Below are positions 1 to 11,117 of a stretch of 64,000 nucleotides of DNA, one piece after another; within the stretch, counting starts at the first letter, position 1; every line of letters begins with the position of its first letter. The stretch comes from Mimachlamys varia. Taxonomy: Eukaryota > Mollusca > Bivalvia > Pectinida > Pectinidae. The notes beneath the pieces are model-generated. The model saw only the letters and a program-made list of their open reading frames with translations, did no database searches and had not been told where the DNA came from. The position numbers and the translations under genes are program-made. The DNA lies in the NCBI GenBank assembly GCA_947623455.1, contig OX392535.1:35922688-35986687 (forward strand), in the 5' to 3' direction.

Positions 1-1050
1 CGTTTAACGAATTTATTTTTTTAATATTTTAAGGTATTATTCATCAAACACGGGTTAGACAAATACTCTGTTTTCTTACTGCACAGCTGACCGTACGCTA
101 GCAGCTGAGTCAATACCTCCCAGTGAGATATTATTGTATTCCCAATTCGCCACAGATTGTCATGTCAAACACTTAAAAAATGGGAATGAGTTGATAAAAA
201 AGATTTGTCATGTGTCAATGAATGTGTTTAACATCAAACGTATTTAAACGCCCTGTTAAAAACACTAATCGAATAAAATAGAAATCCGAAGACAGTATTA
301 TTAAAATATCACCTGTCAGTTGAGATATTAATCAATAATGTCAGTTTTTAGCCTTCTGTATCATAATTAATCAGTTTCGAGTTTTTTTTCTGAGCGTGAA
401 ATGTTAGTCAACTTCATCTTGGATAAGATGATTTTAACATTTCAGGATGAATTATAGATACGATTTTTTTTTTACCCTTTTTAACTTTCTGTACATAAAA
501 TTAATGTAGATTGACCTAATAGTACATGCTACCTAATGTATTCATAAATTACATAATTTGACTTTTGAAAATCGAATCTCACTTTAATATTGCCATGCAT
601 ATAACGAAAGAATACAATGCATAAATATGCGCAACATTGAGACTATAGTTGTGACTTACATACTTAAATAGTTTTGACAGAAGACATTGCTAAAAGTGCA
701 ACATGTGGCAGAGGGATATCTTTTTCTATAAGGCATCTTGTGACAGACATAACAGGACGGGGCCAAGCACGGCACGAAGATAAGGAAGATTTTTTTTTTT
801 AACATGGGGTAATACAAAATACCGTATTTTGTGTGTGACAGGACATTTTGACAACCGACACTTCGAAATGGATGCCCAAGTTGCAAAGAAATATGTATTT
901 CTTTTCTGTTGAAACGTCTTGCGATACATACAATAGGAAATATATTTGGTAATTAACACATCAAGACGATGCCATATATTGTTTGGGAATAGGATTTTTT
1001 CCACCACATAAGGCATCTTATGACATGACAGGTATACCATGCAGTTCTGA
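1..1050. other. AT-rich non-coding DNA, no gene seen
   Basis: AT-rich sequence with homopolymer T and A tracts. The open frames on the minus strand are short, begin at arbitrary ATGs and show no motif I recognise. The only structure noted is a short direct repeat pair, listed separately. Confidence 0.6.
728..1032. repeat. Short direct repeat pair about 280 bp apart
   Basis: The motif ATAAGGCATCTTGTGACA at 728 recurs as ATAAGGCATCTTATGACA at 1008. Each copy is followed a few bases later by a GACAGG or AACAGG-like segment and preceded by a T-rich run. The pair could be the edge of an unrecognised element; the interior between the copies shows nothing else. Confidence 0.35.
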
Positions 1051-1490
1051 TACCTCAGTTTTCACTTTGAGGACTTGAGGACAAAACTAAAATATTCCGT
1101 TAAATTAAATTAATGATATGAAGTGTAAGTCTATTTATTGAAACTATTTCAAACTATATTTACCAAATTGTTTAAAAGATGTATGTCGGAACCCTCTGTA
1201 GTCAGATAGGTTAAATAACAGAGAGTTTAAAGGATTAACTGATTGTTGTGATTGATAATTCTGCCTCAGTTCTCACTTTGAGGCCATGCTATTAACTTTG
1301 TACGTGGCGGGTGTCGTCGATGAAGCAGAATACGCTTACTCTTCTTGAACACCTGGTCTTAGTCTCTTGTACGTTTTTAAGAGTCTCCGTGTAGATCTTT
1401 TCTTTATTCATATTTAGCCCCTGGTTTTATCGATTTTGAGTTCGGATTATGGTTTTGTTGAGACTTTGGTATTCTCTGACTTTTTAGAAC
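1051..1490 (+). mobile_element. Retroelement 3' end, family B copy 1
   Basis: The body at about 1262-1482 carries the family B landmarks in order: TCTCACTTTGAGG, then GTCGTCGATGAAGCAGAA, then ACACCTGGTCTTA, then TCGATTTTGAGTTCGGATTA, then a terminal GGTATTCTCTGA. A short stretch at 1051-1080 resembles the first landmark and may be a separate scrap. Elsewhere in the window this sequence follows a reverse-transcriptase-type coding tail, so I read it as 3' untranslated sequence of a retrotransposon. No coding part is visible here. Confidence 0.7.
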
Positions 1491-2450
1491 ACTTTATAAA
1501 ATATTTAAATCTTAAAAAAAGTTGACATGACAATGCCAGAAAGATTTTGATTATTAGTACTACACATACGCTACATGTAGCTATGATCTATTTTTATCAT
1601 CCATACTGGCAGTCGGGAGCTATCTTTAATACTGGCTATTAATATCACAGATTATCTCTCGATTTGACATACATCCTTTAGCAATACATCAAAGTCACAC
1701 AAGAGAAGAGAAAAAGAATAATTTAATTAATTCAATTCTATGCGAACATTTTCTATTTGAATACTGAATCTGAATATCAAAAGTACCAGGAGAAAAAAAA
1801 TCTTCACACGAAACTGTGTTCTAACGATATACACTTTGCATTTTTTGAGAAATGATAATGAATTTTATCAACATTAAAACCTACTGATCTGTCATTGTCA
1901 CGGCATTTCAGGAAGAAAAAACAGCAAGTAAATATGCATTTGATGCAATTATTGTGTTTTTCATCAATATGGTTCTTAAATTTCAATATTTAGTATTCAA
2001 AAGTGACAAAATATTTACATGAAATTTTGCAAGACAAATACCATCCTTGTCAAATATCAAAATCATAACTTTTAATTAAATGTATATTGTAGACGATCGT
2101 CTAATCAATTACAATAAATATAGTTAATATAATCCATCTTGATTGCACTTTTAGAGCATGTCTTGTTTCAGCAATAATGATAATTATAATTTTCATCGTC
2201 TGAAATAATAATGAACTAATAAGATACTTGAATGAATGTGTAATAACATAAGAGTATGTTTCATCATTGTGCTGCTTTTAGTTGGCATTGATATTGACTA
2301 TGAATGCAAAAGAAAAGCATGTTCAATATTAATCTCATAGATAAATCAGTTATACTTGCTCAGCTTTTAGCTCTAATAATGTATGATTATTCAGCCATGC
2401 ATGTAGAACAGCCACCACTCGAGGACGGTTAGTGGTATCCAACGCAACAG
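1491..2450. other. AT-rich non-coding DNA, nothing recognised
   Basis: No repeat shared with the rest of the window, no tandem structure and no credible frame. The 60-codon minus-strand frame near 1804-1986 has no recognisable motif. Confidence 0.55.
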
Positions 2451-2451
2451 T

Positions 2452-2929
2452 TATGACGTCATAATTAAATCACGTGAAATGTCAGTAGAGGTTTTGCTTT
2501 CACATAAGGATTGAAAGTCATTTTTTTAAAACTTTCATTGTGATATGAAAGGTCAGCCGTAACATTCATATTGAATGAAGCCCGCTAGGGCTAGGGCTTC
2601 ATGCTGAATATGGATGTAACAACTGACCTATTATAGCATTATGAAAGTCCAAAAAATGACTTTCAATCCATATATTAACGTTTTTACTAAAGAACAATGG
2701 CTCAACTTCATTTATATTTTTCCAATTAACAGTTTATTATATGCGTTTGTGTATGTGTCGTCATTAAACGACATTGACGGAACAGCCCAGCTTGAATTAA
2801 ATTGGCGCCAATGATAATAATGAGTCATTTGAGCGTTTGACGCAATGACATTCTCCATGTTATTCGAAGCGGCGCGACAAGACTCTCATTGAATAAGCTT
2901 GATATATGACGTCATAATTAAACCACGTG
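2452..2929. repeat. Direct repeat pair with CRE palindrome and E-box
   Basis: A 25-bp stretch, TATGACGTCATAATTAAA followed by TCACGTG, lies at 2452-2476. It recurs at 2905-2929 with one substitution (CCACGTG). Each copy joins the palindrome TGACGTCA (the CRE/ATF consensus) to CACGTG (the E-box core). The copies bracket the foldback element at 2508-2669. They may be parts of one larger element or two copies of a short repeat; a regulatory role is not shown. Confidence 0.45.
2508..2669. mobile_element. Foldback (inverted-repeat) element, 76-bp arms
   Basis: The left arm 2508-2583 pairs with the right arm 2594-2669 across a 10-base spacer, GCTAGGGCTA. The outer ends are GGATTGAAAGTCATTTTTT and its complement, and the inner ends are GAAGCCC / GGGCTTC. 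Pairing is strong with scattered mismatches and small gaps. The symmetry and length suggest a non-autonomous foldback transposon or MITE. No target-site duplication was resolved and there is no coding capacity. Confidence 0.65.
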
Positions 2930-3885
2930 CTACGTCTCGAGAACCATTGCTCTCATACTTTTATGAAAGGCATTTTGGCTGATAATGTTCATATAGTGTA
3001 TTGCAGCGCAAATGTAAATAAATTCAATTGAAACGCATTTATGTTATCGCAAATATAAATATAGAAACATATTTTCTTTCTGTAGTTAAGGCTTCTTGAG
3101 TAACGCCGATTTGAGTCATTGGAAACGTTTTTGGAGTTCCTTTGCAATGTTTTTTTTTGTACATTTGTTAAGCCTTTAGTGAGGTTCTTTCCTGACCTTG
3201 CAGTACTGATGGGCCGGTACAATCTAATCTTTCATTCTATCAATCACATCCATACCAACTGCCTCGACTCGAATACACGAAGGGAAATATTGACCAGTGA
3301 TATAGTAAATAGCATTGTAACACCGTTTGGGCGTTGAAAGATGAATCTTAATCTTTACCCTTAGCTATTCTTTTCTCTTTTTGACGTTTTACGTTTGTTT
3401 GTTTCTATCAGAAAGTGTTTATGTTATCACGAAATGAGTTAGACCCGTAAAAATGATCCTCACTTCATGAAGTTTTTCTAGAATATAGTTTTCCTGACCA
3501 TAACTGGGATTTTGGGAGGTAATAACATATTATCAACACATAAAACAAGCGCTAACTGTTACGTAACTGATATTGACTCAACTATCCATGGATATTTTAT
3601 CGAATCTTTACAGCATGGTAACTTAAAAAAAACTACAACAAAAATGTATTTATAGTCAGTCTATAGATTATAGTTGGTTTATTTTTGTATTCTTTTATTT
3701 CACCTAAACGGAAAAAAGTCCTTGAAAGCTCACCCAATTGTCAACATAAGTGTACTCGAAGTCAGTTAAAATGGGTAAAATAAATGCAGGAAATAAAAAG
3801 AGCAAATTTAGAGCAAATTCATTTAATGCCATGGTATCATATAACATCAATCGAATATGCTCATTAGCCATGCTCTTATTTTTGT
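2930..3885. other. Non-coding DNA, nothing recognised
   Basis: AT-rich. Overlapping open frames on both strands at about 2989-3337 are short and share no motif with the retroelements here. No tandem repeats or inverted repeats were seen. Confidence 0.5.
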
Positions 3886-3889
3886 TTTA

Positions 3890-4105
3890 TATCTCGGTTC
3901 CCACTTTGAGGCTATGACATTTATTTGTAATGCCGGGCGTCGTCGATGAAGCAGAAGACGCTAAACCTTCCGGAACATCTGGTATTATTATCTTGTACTT
4001 TTCAAAAGTCTCCGTGTCGTGTCTCATTTGTGCATATTTTGTCCTAGTTTAATCGATGTTGGGAGCAGATTATGGTTTCGTTGACGCTTTGGTATTCTTA
4101 CAGTT
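3890..4105 (+). mobile_element. Retroelement 3' end, family B copy 2
   Basis: It opens with TCGGTTCCCACTTTGAGG, keeps the core GTCGTCGATGAAGCAGAAG, then CCGGAACATCTGGT, and ends near TTTGGTATTCTTACAG. It is truncated before the coding part. A copy of repeat family A begins about 20 bp downstream in the same orientation, an arrangement repeated near 14.5 kb. Confidence 0.7.
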
Positions 4106-4124
4106 TGTAGCTTTCTGTGGTATG

Positions 4125-4305
4125 TGCTAGATAACGTTACACACCCATATGCTGCATCTTTTAAATTTAGTAATATATACAGTATGCCGAAACAATGAAT
4201 TAAACTGCATCATACAGCTGTTTCGTCCTCCTGGGGCTCTTCAGTGATGCTAGGGCCAACGGGTGGGAATCCAAAATTTCGAAACTAAATGTAGAAACAT
4301 TACAA
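4125..4305 (+). mobile_element. Interspersed repeat family A, copy 1
   Basis: Landmarks in order: GTTACACACCCATATGCTGC, TAAATTTAGTAATATATACAG, ACTGCATCATACAGCTGTTT, CGTCCTCCTGGGGCTCTTCA, GTGATGCTAGG, then GGTGGGAATCCAAAATTTC. About ten copies of this family lie in the window on both strands. The class is unknown to me: it lacks tRNA-like boxes and has no obvious terminal repeats. Confidence 0.65.
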
Positions 4306-5718
4306 GGATAAAAATGAGCTGTTTTGAGTCCATTCCAGAAGAGAAGTTGCAATAGTAATAAATATCCGAAAATCTAGGGGTACAGACAAATTTGTTATGG
4401 TCCATTGGCTACTTGGCTCCGTCTAATCTGCATCCTTGCATTAAAGAACGACTCAGGTCACCATTTTGACGAAACGAGGCAATAAATAGCAACGTAAATA
4501 TATATTGTGGTCTTATTATTTATTCCATCCGACTCAACTTAACGTCATTATTTATGTCTTGTGGTTGATATTTCCTAATATTACATTACATTGTATATCT
4601 GATAAAAATAAAGGTTCAAACGAAAAAAATATATGCATAAATCAAAAAGGTATGGTGACCACCTTTCCAAGCCCTTTATTCCAAATGATTATATATCGAT
4701 TATTTGCATAAAATATATAAATTATATACACCTCTATAGATTCGAGGCCTATCTGCATCGTATATATTTCATTAACACCTGGGGTGACTATTGTTTGACT
4801 CTATGCAAGTCTGGGAATTTTCACGCCCCTTGCGATAGAGATGTTGTGTCAATGAACATGGAAAAATACTTTCCTGCAAAAAGCCGCGATGAGGCGATCA
4901 AGGTGGACCTTTACATGATTGAGAGTTTTCCTTTTTGTCCTTTGCTACCAAAGTATTATGCCATTGAAGAAAACAATATTGGTCTGTTGCATTAATTGCA
5001 GCGACCGATCCAACTGTTGGTCTTGTATAGAGGTTAAGAGGTCAGGGCGTCAAAGCTTATACACGCGGCCTGCTCTTATATTTGTTTCTATATAGGACTA
5101 TCTTAATATGCGTGCACGTGAATACTAATCAGCTGTTCATTTCAACACTATTAGATAACGTCATTAATCATATTACTGTCTGACATCAGTCAAATGAAAT
5201 TAACAACACATAAAATAAAACTATTATCTCGGTAACGATCCGTCAAAGTATTGTTAGATTTTTCAAGGAAATATAAAAAGCTAAATAAGAAAATATCCAA
5301 TTTATTTGTAAGAAGATAATTTTAAGAAACATAAAATATTATAGATAATGTTGATAAGACGTGTTATTTAAAATAATATAAATCGAATTATTTTATTTTA
5401 TAGCTTACTTAAAAGAACCAAATTATATTTTCATCGTGATTAAACTAACAAAGCTTGCATGAAGACCTGCCAAATGAACCTTCTGACGGGGATTCTATTT
5501 ATATCTGAAGGTTAATTAAGCCCCTTTTCTGTTTGGTTGGCCCTTGACCAGTAAATGTCTTGCCTTAATTTCATTGGTGGAAGAAAAATGTCATACATTT
5601 GTTTAATGAAAGAAATAATCTTTTGTTTAGATGCTAGGATAATGGTGTATTGACTGTATACACAATAATAAAAAAGAAATATTCATTAACTTAATGTGTC
5701 GTCAAGATTCAAGCAACC
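4306..5718. other. Non-coding DNA with one unassigned open frame
   Basis: A plus-strand frame of 120 codons at 4633-4995 is the longest here that does not depend on a repeat. Its second half (around SGNFHAPCDRDVVSMN) has more balanced composition than neighbouring random frames. I recognise no domain, there is no obvious splice context, and it could be chance or the remnant of a mobile element. The remainder, including 5000-5700, is AT-rich and featureless. Confidence 0.3.
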
Positions 5719-5749
5719 ATGGTAGCGAACTACTGGGCAGTCCAGCAGG

Positions 5750-6098
5750 TAAATGGTTTTAATTTATTTTTTTCATGTTTTTATTATCATTTGTTTGTTT
5801 TGCTTAGACACTGTCTCTCTGTATTTAAAAAAAATAGGCTTAGCGTGTAATATGTTTATTTGGAGAACACATGTATCTGGTTTTAGCTGTCAATTTATTT
5901 TGAGCTGTCTATTTATATATATATTCTGATTACTCAGGTTCAGTTGACAAATACATTTATAACTTATACTAGTTAAAAGTGTAGTCATATTTTACACACA
6001 TTTTCAGTTTACATGAATCATTGTGTAAAAACCCAAACTGATTAATGTAATTTAGAACATAAATATCATTGTTGTCGGTTGTTTGTAATATTATATAC
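5750..6098. other. AT-rich non-coding DNA
   Basis: T-rich stretch before the minisatellite. Nothing recognised. Confidence 0.5.
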
Positions 6099-6690
6099 AG
6101 GTTTCCGAACGTCCAGTGATATCCTCTGAAGGTTTTCGAACGTACAATGATATCCGAACGATATCCTCTGTAGGTTTCCGAATGTACAGTGATATTCTCT
6201 ATAGGTTTCCGAACGTACATTGATATCCTCTGTAGTTTTCCGAACGTACATTGATATCCTCTGTAGTTTCCCGAACGTACAGTGATATTCTCTATAGGTT
6301 TCCGAACGTACATTGGTATGATCTGTTAGTTGCCGAACATACAATGATATCCTTGGTAGTTTTCCGCAAGTCCAGTGATATCCTCTGAAGGTTTTCGAAC
6401 GTACATTGATATCCTCTGTAGGTTTCCGAACGTACATTGATATCCTCTGTAGGTTTCCGAACGTACATTGATATCCTCTGTAGGTTTTCGAACGTACAGT
6501 GATATCCTCTGTAGTTTCCCGAACGTACAGTGATATTCTCTAGGTTTCCGAATATACAATGATATCCTCTGTAGTTTTCCGAACGTACAGTGATATCCGC
6601 TGTAGGTTTCCGATTGTACAGCGATATCCTCTAGGTTTCCGAACGTACAACGATATCATCTGAAAGTTTCCGAACATACCGTGATCTCCC
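6099..6690. repeat. 31-bp minisatellite, about 19 units
   Basis: Tandem units of GGTTTCCGAACGTACATTGA followed by TATCCTCTGTA, 31 bp, with variants ACAGTG, CTCTATAG and shorter 28-bp forms lacking GTA. Units at 6200-6480 are the most uniform; the two ends are more diverged. Because 31 is not divisible by 3, three units make a 93-bp cycle. That explains the overlapping minus-strand frames that appear to encode a 31-residue repeat; I treat those as artefacts. Confidence 0.92.
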
Positions 6691-7860
6691 ATTAATTTTA
6701 TTATCTAAAAATCTGTTACAGTCTGGGAAACAGTTCAATGATCCTCAAGTATTCCAGGTCATATGATTTCAACTAAAAAAGATGCGCTTAAACTCATTCA
6801 TCCCTGATAATTCATAATGAACTATTCCCATCATTCAATTGGAAAAATTTAAATGCATTTAAAGGGGTGAATGAATTCAAAATAATCTTTGTTTATCAAG
6901 AAGTTTATGTTGTTGATTTCCGAGTTGCCAGTACTTAAACAATAAAAATAAGAAAACGCCACGCATAACAATGCGTTTGTTCGAAATAACGGGCTATTGT
7001 AAACTTGTTGATTTACAGACTGAGATATTGGCAACGGTGGGGGAGCAGGGAGTGAAAAGCATTTGAACTAAAAACAAGATGTTGCAGGAAAGTTATTGTT
7101 TATGACTAGAAAAAAATGGTACATTGCCGATTACTGCAACAGCGAGAGAAACAATTACCCAAACATATGGGGAAGGCCTTGACAGTTTAAAAGAAAAACA
7201 TAATTTTGTAGAAAACAAAGCCAAGATGTACAAAAAAATAAATAAAATCTCGGGCGTGACGTCATAGCTGACTTGAACGGCATAATCTTGTTGTTAACTG
7301 CCTAACTATGGAGAATATGCCCGTTATTTTCTTTTAGTGTAAGATGGTTTAATAGTTTTTTTAAACATCGACTACGTCTTACTGCATAGCCTGATTCTAG
7401 AGTGCTAATAAGTCATATTTGACTATGTACCATAATATTTTTTTTTTTTTTGGAAAACGTCAAATTTGGCTGGACTGGTTTGGTTGCCCAGTACTGATAA
7501 GCCGTATCGTTTTATAGTGAATATGCCAATTATATATTATATAAAACTAGGTAGAAAAAACATCGTCGGGTTAACTTGTTCAGGGACAGCATAACTAACT
7601 TGATTGTATAACCGAATTTTGTTTTTATATGACGTCATTATAAGGGAACATAGCATTGTCAGCTTTTTCGTTCAAATACATCATGTATGAATAGATACCT
7701 CAAGTAATTTTTATTGTTTTAATCATAATTATCTGGGTAAGAAGCATTGTCAGTCTAATTGTTTTCAGGGCCCCAGTTTTTCAGTTTTCATGTCTTGGTA
7801 GTATACAGCATAGTCCGATTTAATAGTTTTAGAGCGCCATAAATGATAAGATAACAAACT
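6691..7860. other. Non-coding DNA, nothing recognised
   Basis: AT-rich with a T12 tract near 7440. GACGTCA occurs at about 7258 and 7630. No shared repeat, tandem array or plausible frame was identified. Confidence 0.5.
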
Positions 7861-7867
7861 GAGATTT

Positions 7868-8165
7868 GTTGTTTCTTGGTAGGTTAGTTTGATTTGGTTG
7901 TTTGGCCTCCTGGTGTATGCGATGATGATACGAGTGTTGAGAGTGTGAATATTTTTGAGGCAGTTGTATGTTCGTGTTAGCAACCTTGTGATAGTCCGGA
8001 TCATTTGCCGATTTAAAGTGCTATCACACTGAAGTATACTGCCGAAGGCCCCCCAGCAGAACAATCCAACCGGTAACGTTTTACTGATAATGGGCGAACC
8101 AGTCGTTTCACTCGCATGATGGTGAGTATCCAGCAGGGAGTAGTAACTACTATTGTAATGAACTC
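7868..8165 (-). mobile_element. SINE-like repeat family E, copy 1
   Basis: Read on the minus strand it gives ACTACTCCCTGCTGGAT, GAGTGAAACGACTGG, GGCAGTATACTTCAGTGTGA, TAGCACTTTAAATCGGCAAA, TGATCCGGACTATCAC, then an A/C-rich tail with CAAACAACCAAATCAAAC. The same order occurs at 13.3 and 25.5 kb. The tail resembles that of the V-SINE at 14.2 kb, which suggests a retroposed element. Because the repeat has few stops on this strand, the 153-codon frame across it is a by-product, not a gene. Confidence 0.65.
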
Positions 8166-8170
8166 TGGTA

Positions 8171-8850
8171 GTCTCGGTCTGATGATAAGGCACAAGCGTC
8201 AAAATCTCCTTTATCTTTGATGGCAAACGTTTTGAATGGTCATTGATTTATATTTATGTATCAGTTTTTGGATAAAACGCATTGAACATTATTTGGTTTA
8301 TAAATATCATAAAATTCTTTCCAGCAAAACAAAATGTTAAACAGCACATACAATTTACTTCAGCACCGTAAAAGGCTATTGTTCTCTTTATTTCTTGGAA
8401 AACAAATCAGTTAACAGTGATCTGAAACACAGAGACCTCGTCTCTGACGATACATAGAGTCATTAACATTAGCTGTTCATTAGGTAACTTATAATCAATT
8501 ATAGTTCGGATTATTAATGGTATGCTTGTTTGGAGTGTTGACATGAAGTTCCTGTGTTTCTGAATAATTCCACCAATCGAGTAAAACTTGAACAAATATC
8601 TATTTTTTAGAAGTTCTACCTATCGATTTGATTTTACTAACACCTCTAATTTCAGAACCGATAGAACAGTGATCGAATCAAATTCTCGAAAGCTCGATTG
8701 TAATTCTAAATAGCACCGGTTTCATTACCAAACGAGCATCCCATTAGTTCAAGAAGTTTGGCGTATATTTCGAAGCCACAATCATCCCTTTTGAAAGTTG
8801 CATTGTCCAGAATATACCCTCTTGCTCATTAACAATGTGAAATTAACCCG
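8171..8850. other. Non-coding DNA, nothing recognised
   Basis: No repeat family, tandem structure or supported frame. Confidence 0.5.
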
Positions 8851-8854
8851 TATT

Positions 8855-9010
8855 ATTCTAGCTTTGATTCCAACCTTTTGGTACCTAGCATCACTGACGA
8901 GTCCTAGAAGGACGAAACAGCAGTATGATGCAGTGTAATTCATTTTTTGTCCTACTGTATCTATTACTAAATTTAAAATGTGCAGCAAGTTTACGTGTTA
9001 CGTCATCTTT
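8855..9010 (-). mobile_element. Interspersed repeat family A, copy 2
   Basis: On the plus strand the reversed landmarks run TTTGATTCCAACCTTTTGGT, CCTAGCATCACTGACGAGTC, CTAGAAGGACGAAACAG, TACTGTATCTATTACTAAAT and GTTACGTCATCTTT. It is well preserved but lacks the distal part present in the copies at 17.5 and 23.5 kb. Confidence 0.7.
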
Positions 9011-9015
9011 CTATT

Positions 9016-9290
9016 GATGGCCGAGATAACAATGCTCCAGGCACTACAGGAACTCGTGTCAGTAACCGATCCCAGACATAGCCTTGTATCCTAATCCTTG
9101 TCTTTAGCTCTGACAAGGATACATAGCTCTCGTGGACGCGTTGCCCCGCGACACCGACACGAGGCTGATCACCTCCATCTATTGTCCGTGTAGTAGTCGT
9201 TACAGAACGCACCTGACAATGACAGAAACCGTCTCGTTCATTTTGTTTTACACTAAGTGACATTACCCGCCCGTATTTCACACTACAAAT
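9016..9290 (-). other. GC-richer island with an open frame, unassigned
   Basis: Base composition rises clearly above the surroundings, and a 92-codon minus-strand frame spans 9003-9281. Its middle (around SLSELKTRIRIQGYVWDR) looks more protein-like than other frames here. I recognise no family. Its edge lies next to a family A copy, so it may be unrelated single-copy sequence or a remnant of another transposon. Confidence 0.25.
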
Positions 9291-9995
9291 TGAGGGATAC
9301 CGAAACGCAAGCAGAAAAAAAACTATGCAAAAATTTACATGTTAATTACTTGAAATAAGGTTTGGTTTGGCAACTATTCATTTTGCTTTCGTCAATCTGA
9401 TTTAGCAATCTTGAGACTGTATTCGTGCAAGATGCTGTAATCATTTACTAGCAAATAACAAAAGCACCAAAGGGACAAATCAGATGAATAAGCAAACATG
9501 GCTTGTTGTTAAAAGTAAAGGATCATATCAATTGAGGTTTTATGTAATAATGGCAAAATGACGTAAGTTTTCGTGATACATTGTTTTCTTTTAAATCAGG
9601 ATGTCAACAGAATGTTCGTCGCTCTCGAATCGCCAATATGCCGCTAGTTTGAAGTACACTTTTAAAACTAAACTTATAAAACTTGATATGGTTATTACAA
9701 TTACCTATCATTTTTTCAGTATTTTAAAGTTATATTTGGTGTTTGGCGATTGAGTAAATGTGTTAACTTGTATTTGAATACACTTAAGAATAATTAAGCC
9801 ATTCCTTACGAGAGGATTTTAAATTGATATAAAACAATAACAACATTCTCACCATATACCATCTGATTTAAATTTCTAGAACTACAAATTGTTTTTATTT
9901 ATATGTTTCATAAATTAATTTTGTTAAATAGGACAATACCTAACCTGATTCGCATGAACAATGACTTAATATAAATTTCATTTTATTTTATGCAA
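9291..9995. other. AT-rich non-coding DNA
   Basis: Nothing recognised before the 24-bp minisatellite begins. Confidence 0.5.
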
Positions 9996-9997
9996 CA

Positions 9998-10955
9998 ATT
10001 TCTTGTTAGCCGAACGTTGACTTTCTTGTTGGCCCGGACGTTGACTTTCTTGTTGGCCCGAACGGTGACTTTCTTGCTTGCCCGGACGTTGACTTTCTTG
10101 TTGGCCCGGACGTTGACTTTCTTGTTAGCCCGGACGTTGGCTTTCTTGTTAGCCCGGACGTTTACTTTCTTGTTGGCCCGGACGTTGACTCTCTTGTTGG
10201 CTCGGACGTTGACTTTCTTGTTGGCCCGGACGTTAACTTTCTTGTTGGCCCGGACGTTGACTTTCTTGTTGGCCCGGACGTTGACCTTCTTGTTGGCCCG
10301 GACGTTGACTTTCTTGTAGGCCCGGAATTTGACTTTCCTGTTGGCCCGGACGTTGACTTTCTTGTTGGCCCGAACGTTGACTTTCTTGTTGGCCCGAACG
10401 TTGACTTTCTTGTTGGCCCGGACGTGACTTTCTTGTTGGCCCGGACGTTGACTTTCTTGTTGGCCCGAACGGTGACTTTCTTGCTTGCCCGGACGTTGAC
10501 TTTCTTGTTTGCCCGGACGTTGACTTTCTTGTTAGCCCGGACGTTGACTTTCTTGTTGGCCCGGATGTTGACTTTCTTGTTGGCCCAGACGTTGACTTTC
10601 TTGTTGGCCCGGACGTTGACTTTCTTATTGGCCCGGACGTTGACTTTCTTGTTGGTCCGGACGTTGACTTTCTTGTTCGCCCGGACGTTGACTTTCTTGT
10701 TGGCCCGGACGTTGACTTTCTTGTTGGCCTGGACGTTGACTTTCTTGTTTGCCCGGACGTTGACTTTCTTGTTGGCCTGGACGTTGGCTTTCTTGTTGGC
10801 CTGGACGTTGACTTTCTTGTTGGCCCGGACGTTGACTTTCTTGTTGGCCCGGACGTTGACTTTCTTGTTGGCCCAGACGTTGACTTTCTTGTTGGTCCGG
10901 ACGTTGACTTTCTTGTTGGCCCGGATGTTGACTTTCTTGTTGGCCCGGACGTTGG
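9998..10955. repeat. 24-bp minisatellite, about 40 units, derived from a SINE tail
   Basis: Tandem copies of TTGGCCCGGACGTTGACTTT+CTTG with point variants (GCCCGAACGG, GCCTGGACG, one 23-bp unit near 10424). The period is a multiple of three, so long repetitive frames stay open on both strands (octapeptides LARTLTFL on plus, TSGPTRKS on minus); no gene is implied. The array passes without a break into a minus-strand SINE whose 3' tail contains the same GGCCCGGACGTT motif. Confidence 0.93.
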
Positions 10956-11117
10956 GGCGCGGTTGGTGTTACGGTAGGAGAAAGCTAGTGGGTTTGGAGA
11001 ATAACAATACACGTGGTCGGGCAGGTAAACAAATGCCTTCTTATGTCCGATCGAAGACTCGAACCCCGGCCATGGTGAAGGGTAGATGCGTTATCCACCA
11101 CATCACCCGACCATCCT
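10940..11117 (-). mobile_element. tRNA-headed SINE (family S2), copy 1
   Basis: Read on the minus strand: a tRNA-like head starting GGATGGTCGGGTGATGTGGT, a B-box-like GGGGTTCGAGTC near 11070, then CCGACCACGTG, a poorly preserved central domain, and the tail CCAACGTCCGGGCCAACAAG. Alignment by eye with the copy at 62461-62645 is clear in the head, in the CACGTGGTCGGGCA segment and in the tail. The tail runs into the 24-bp minisatellite. Such tRNA-derived SINEs carry an internal pol III promoter and depend on a LINE partner. Confidence 0.75.

Noticed and set aside
4633..4995. 120-codon plus-strand frame as a gene
   Set aside because: No recognised domain, no splice or promoter context, and length within what chance allows in 64 kb. 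Recorded only as an unassigned frame.
5969..6559. Overlapping minus-strand frames with a 31-residue repeat
   Set aside because: Product of the 31-bp minisatellite read over a 93-bp cycle; three frames show the same pattern shifted.
7765..8226. 153-codon minus-strand frame
   Set aside because: It coincides with SINE-like repeat E, whose other two copies do not keep the frame.
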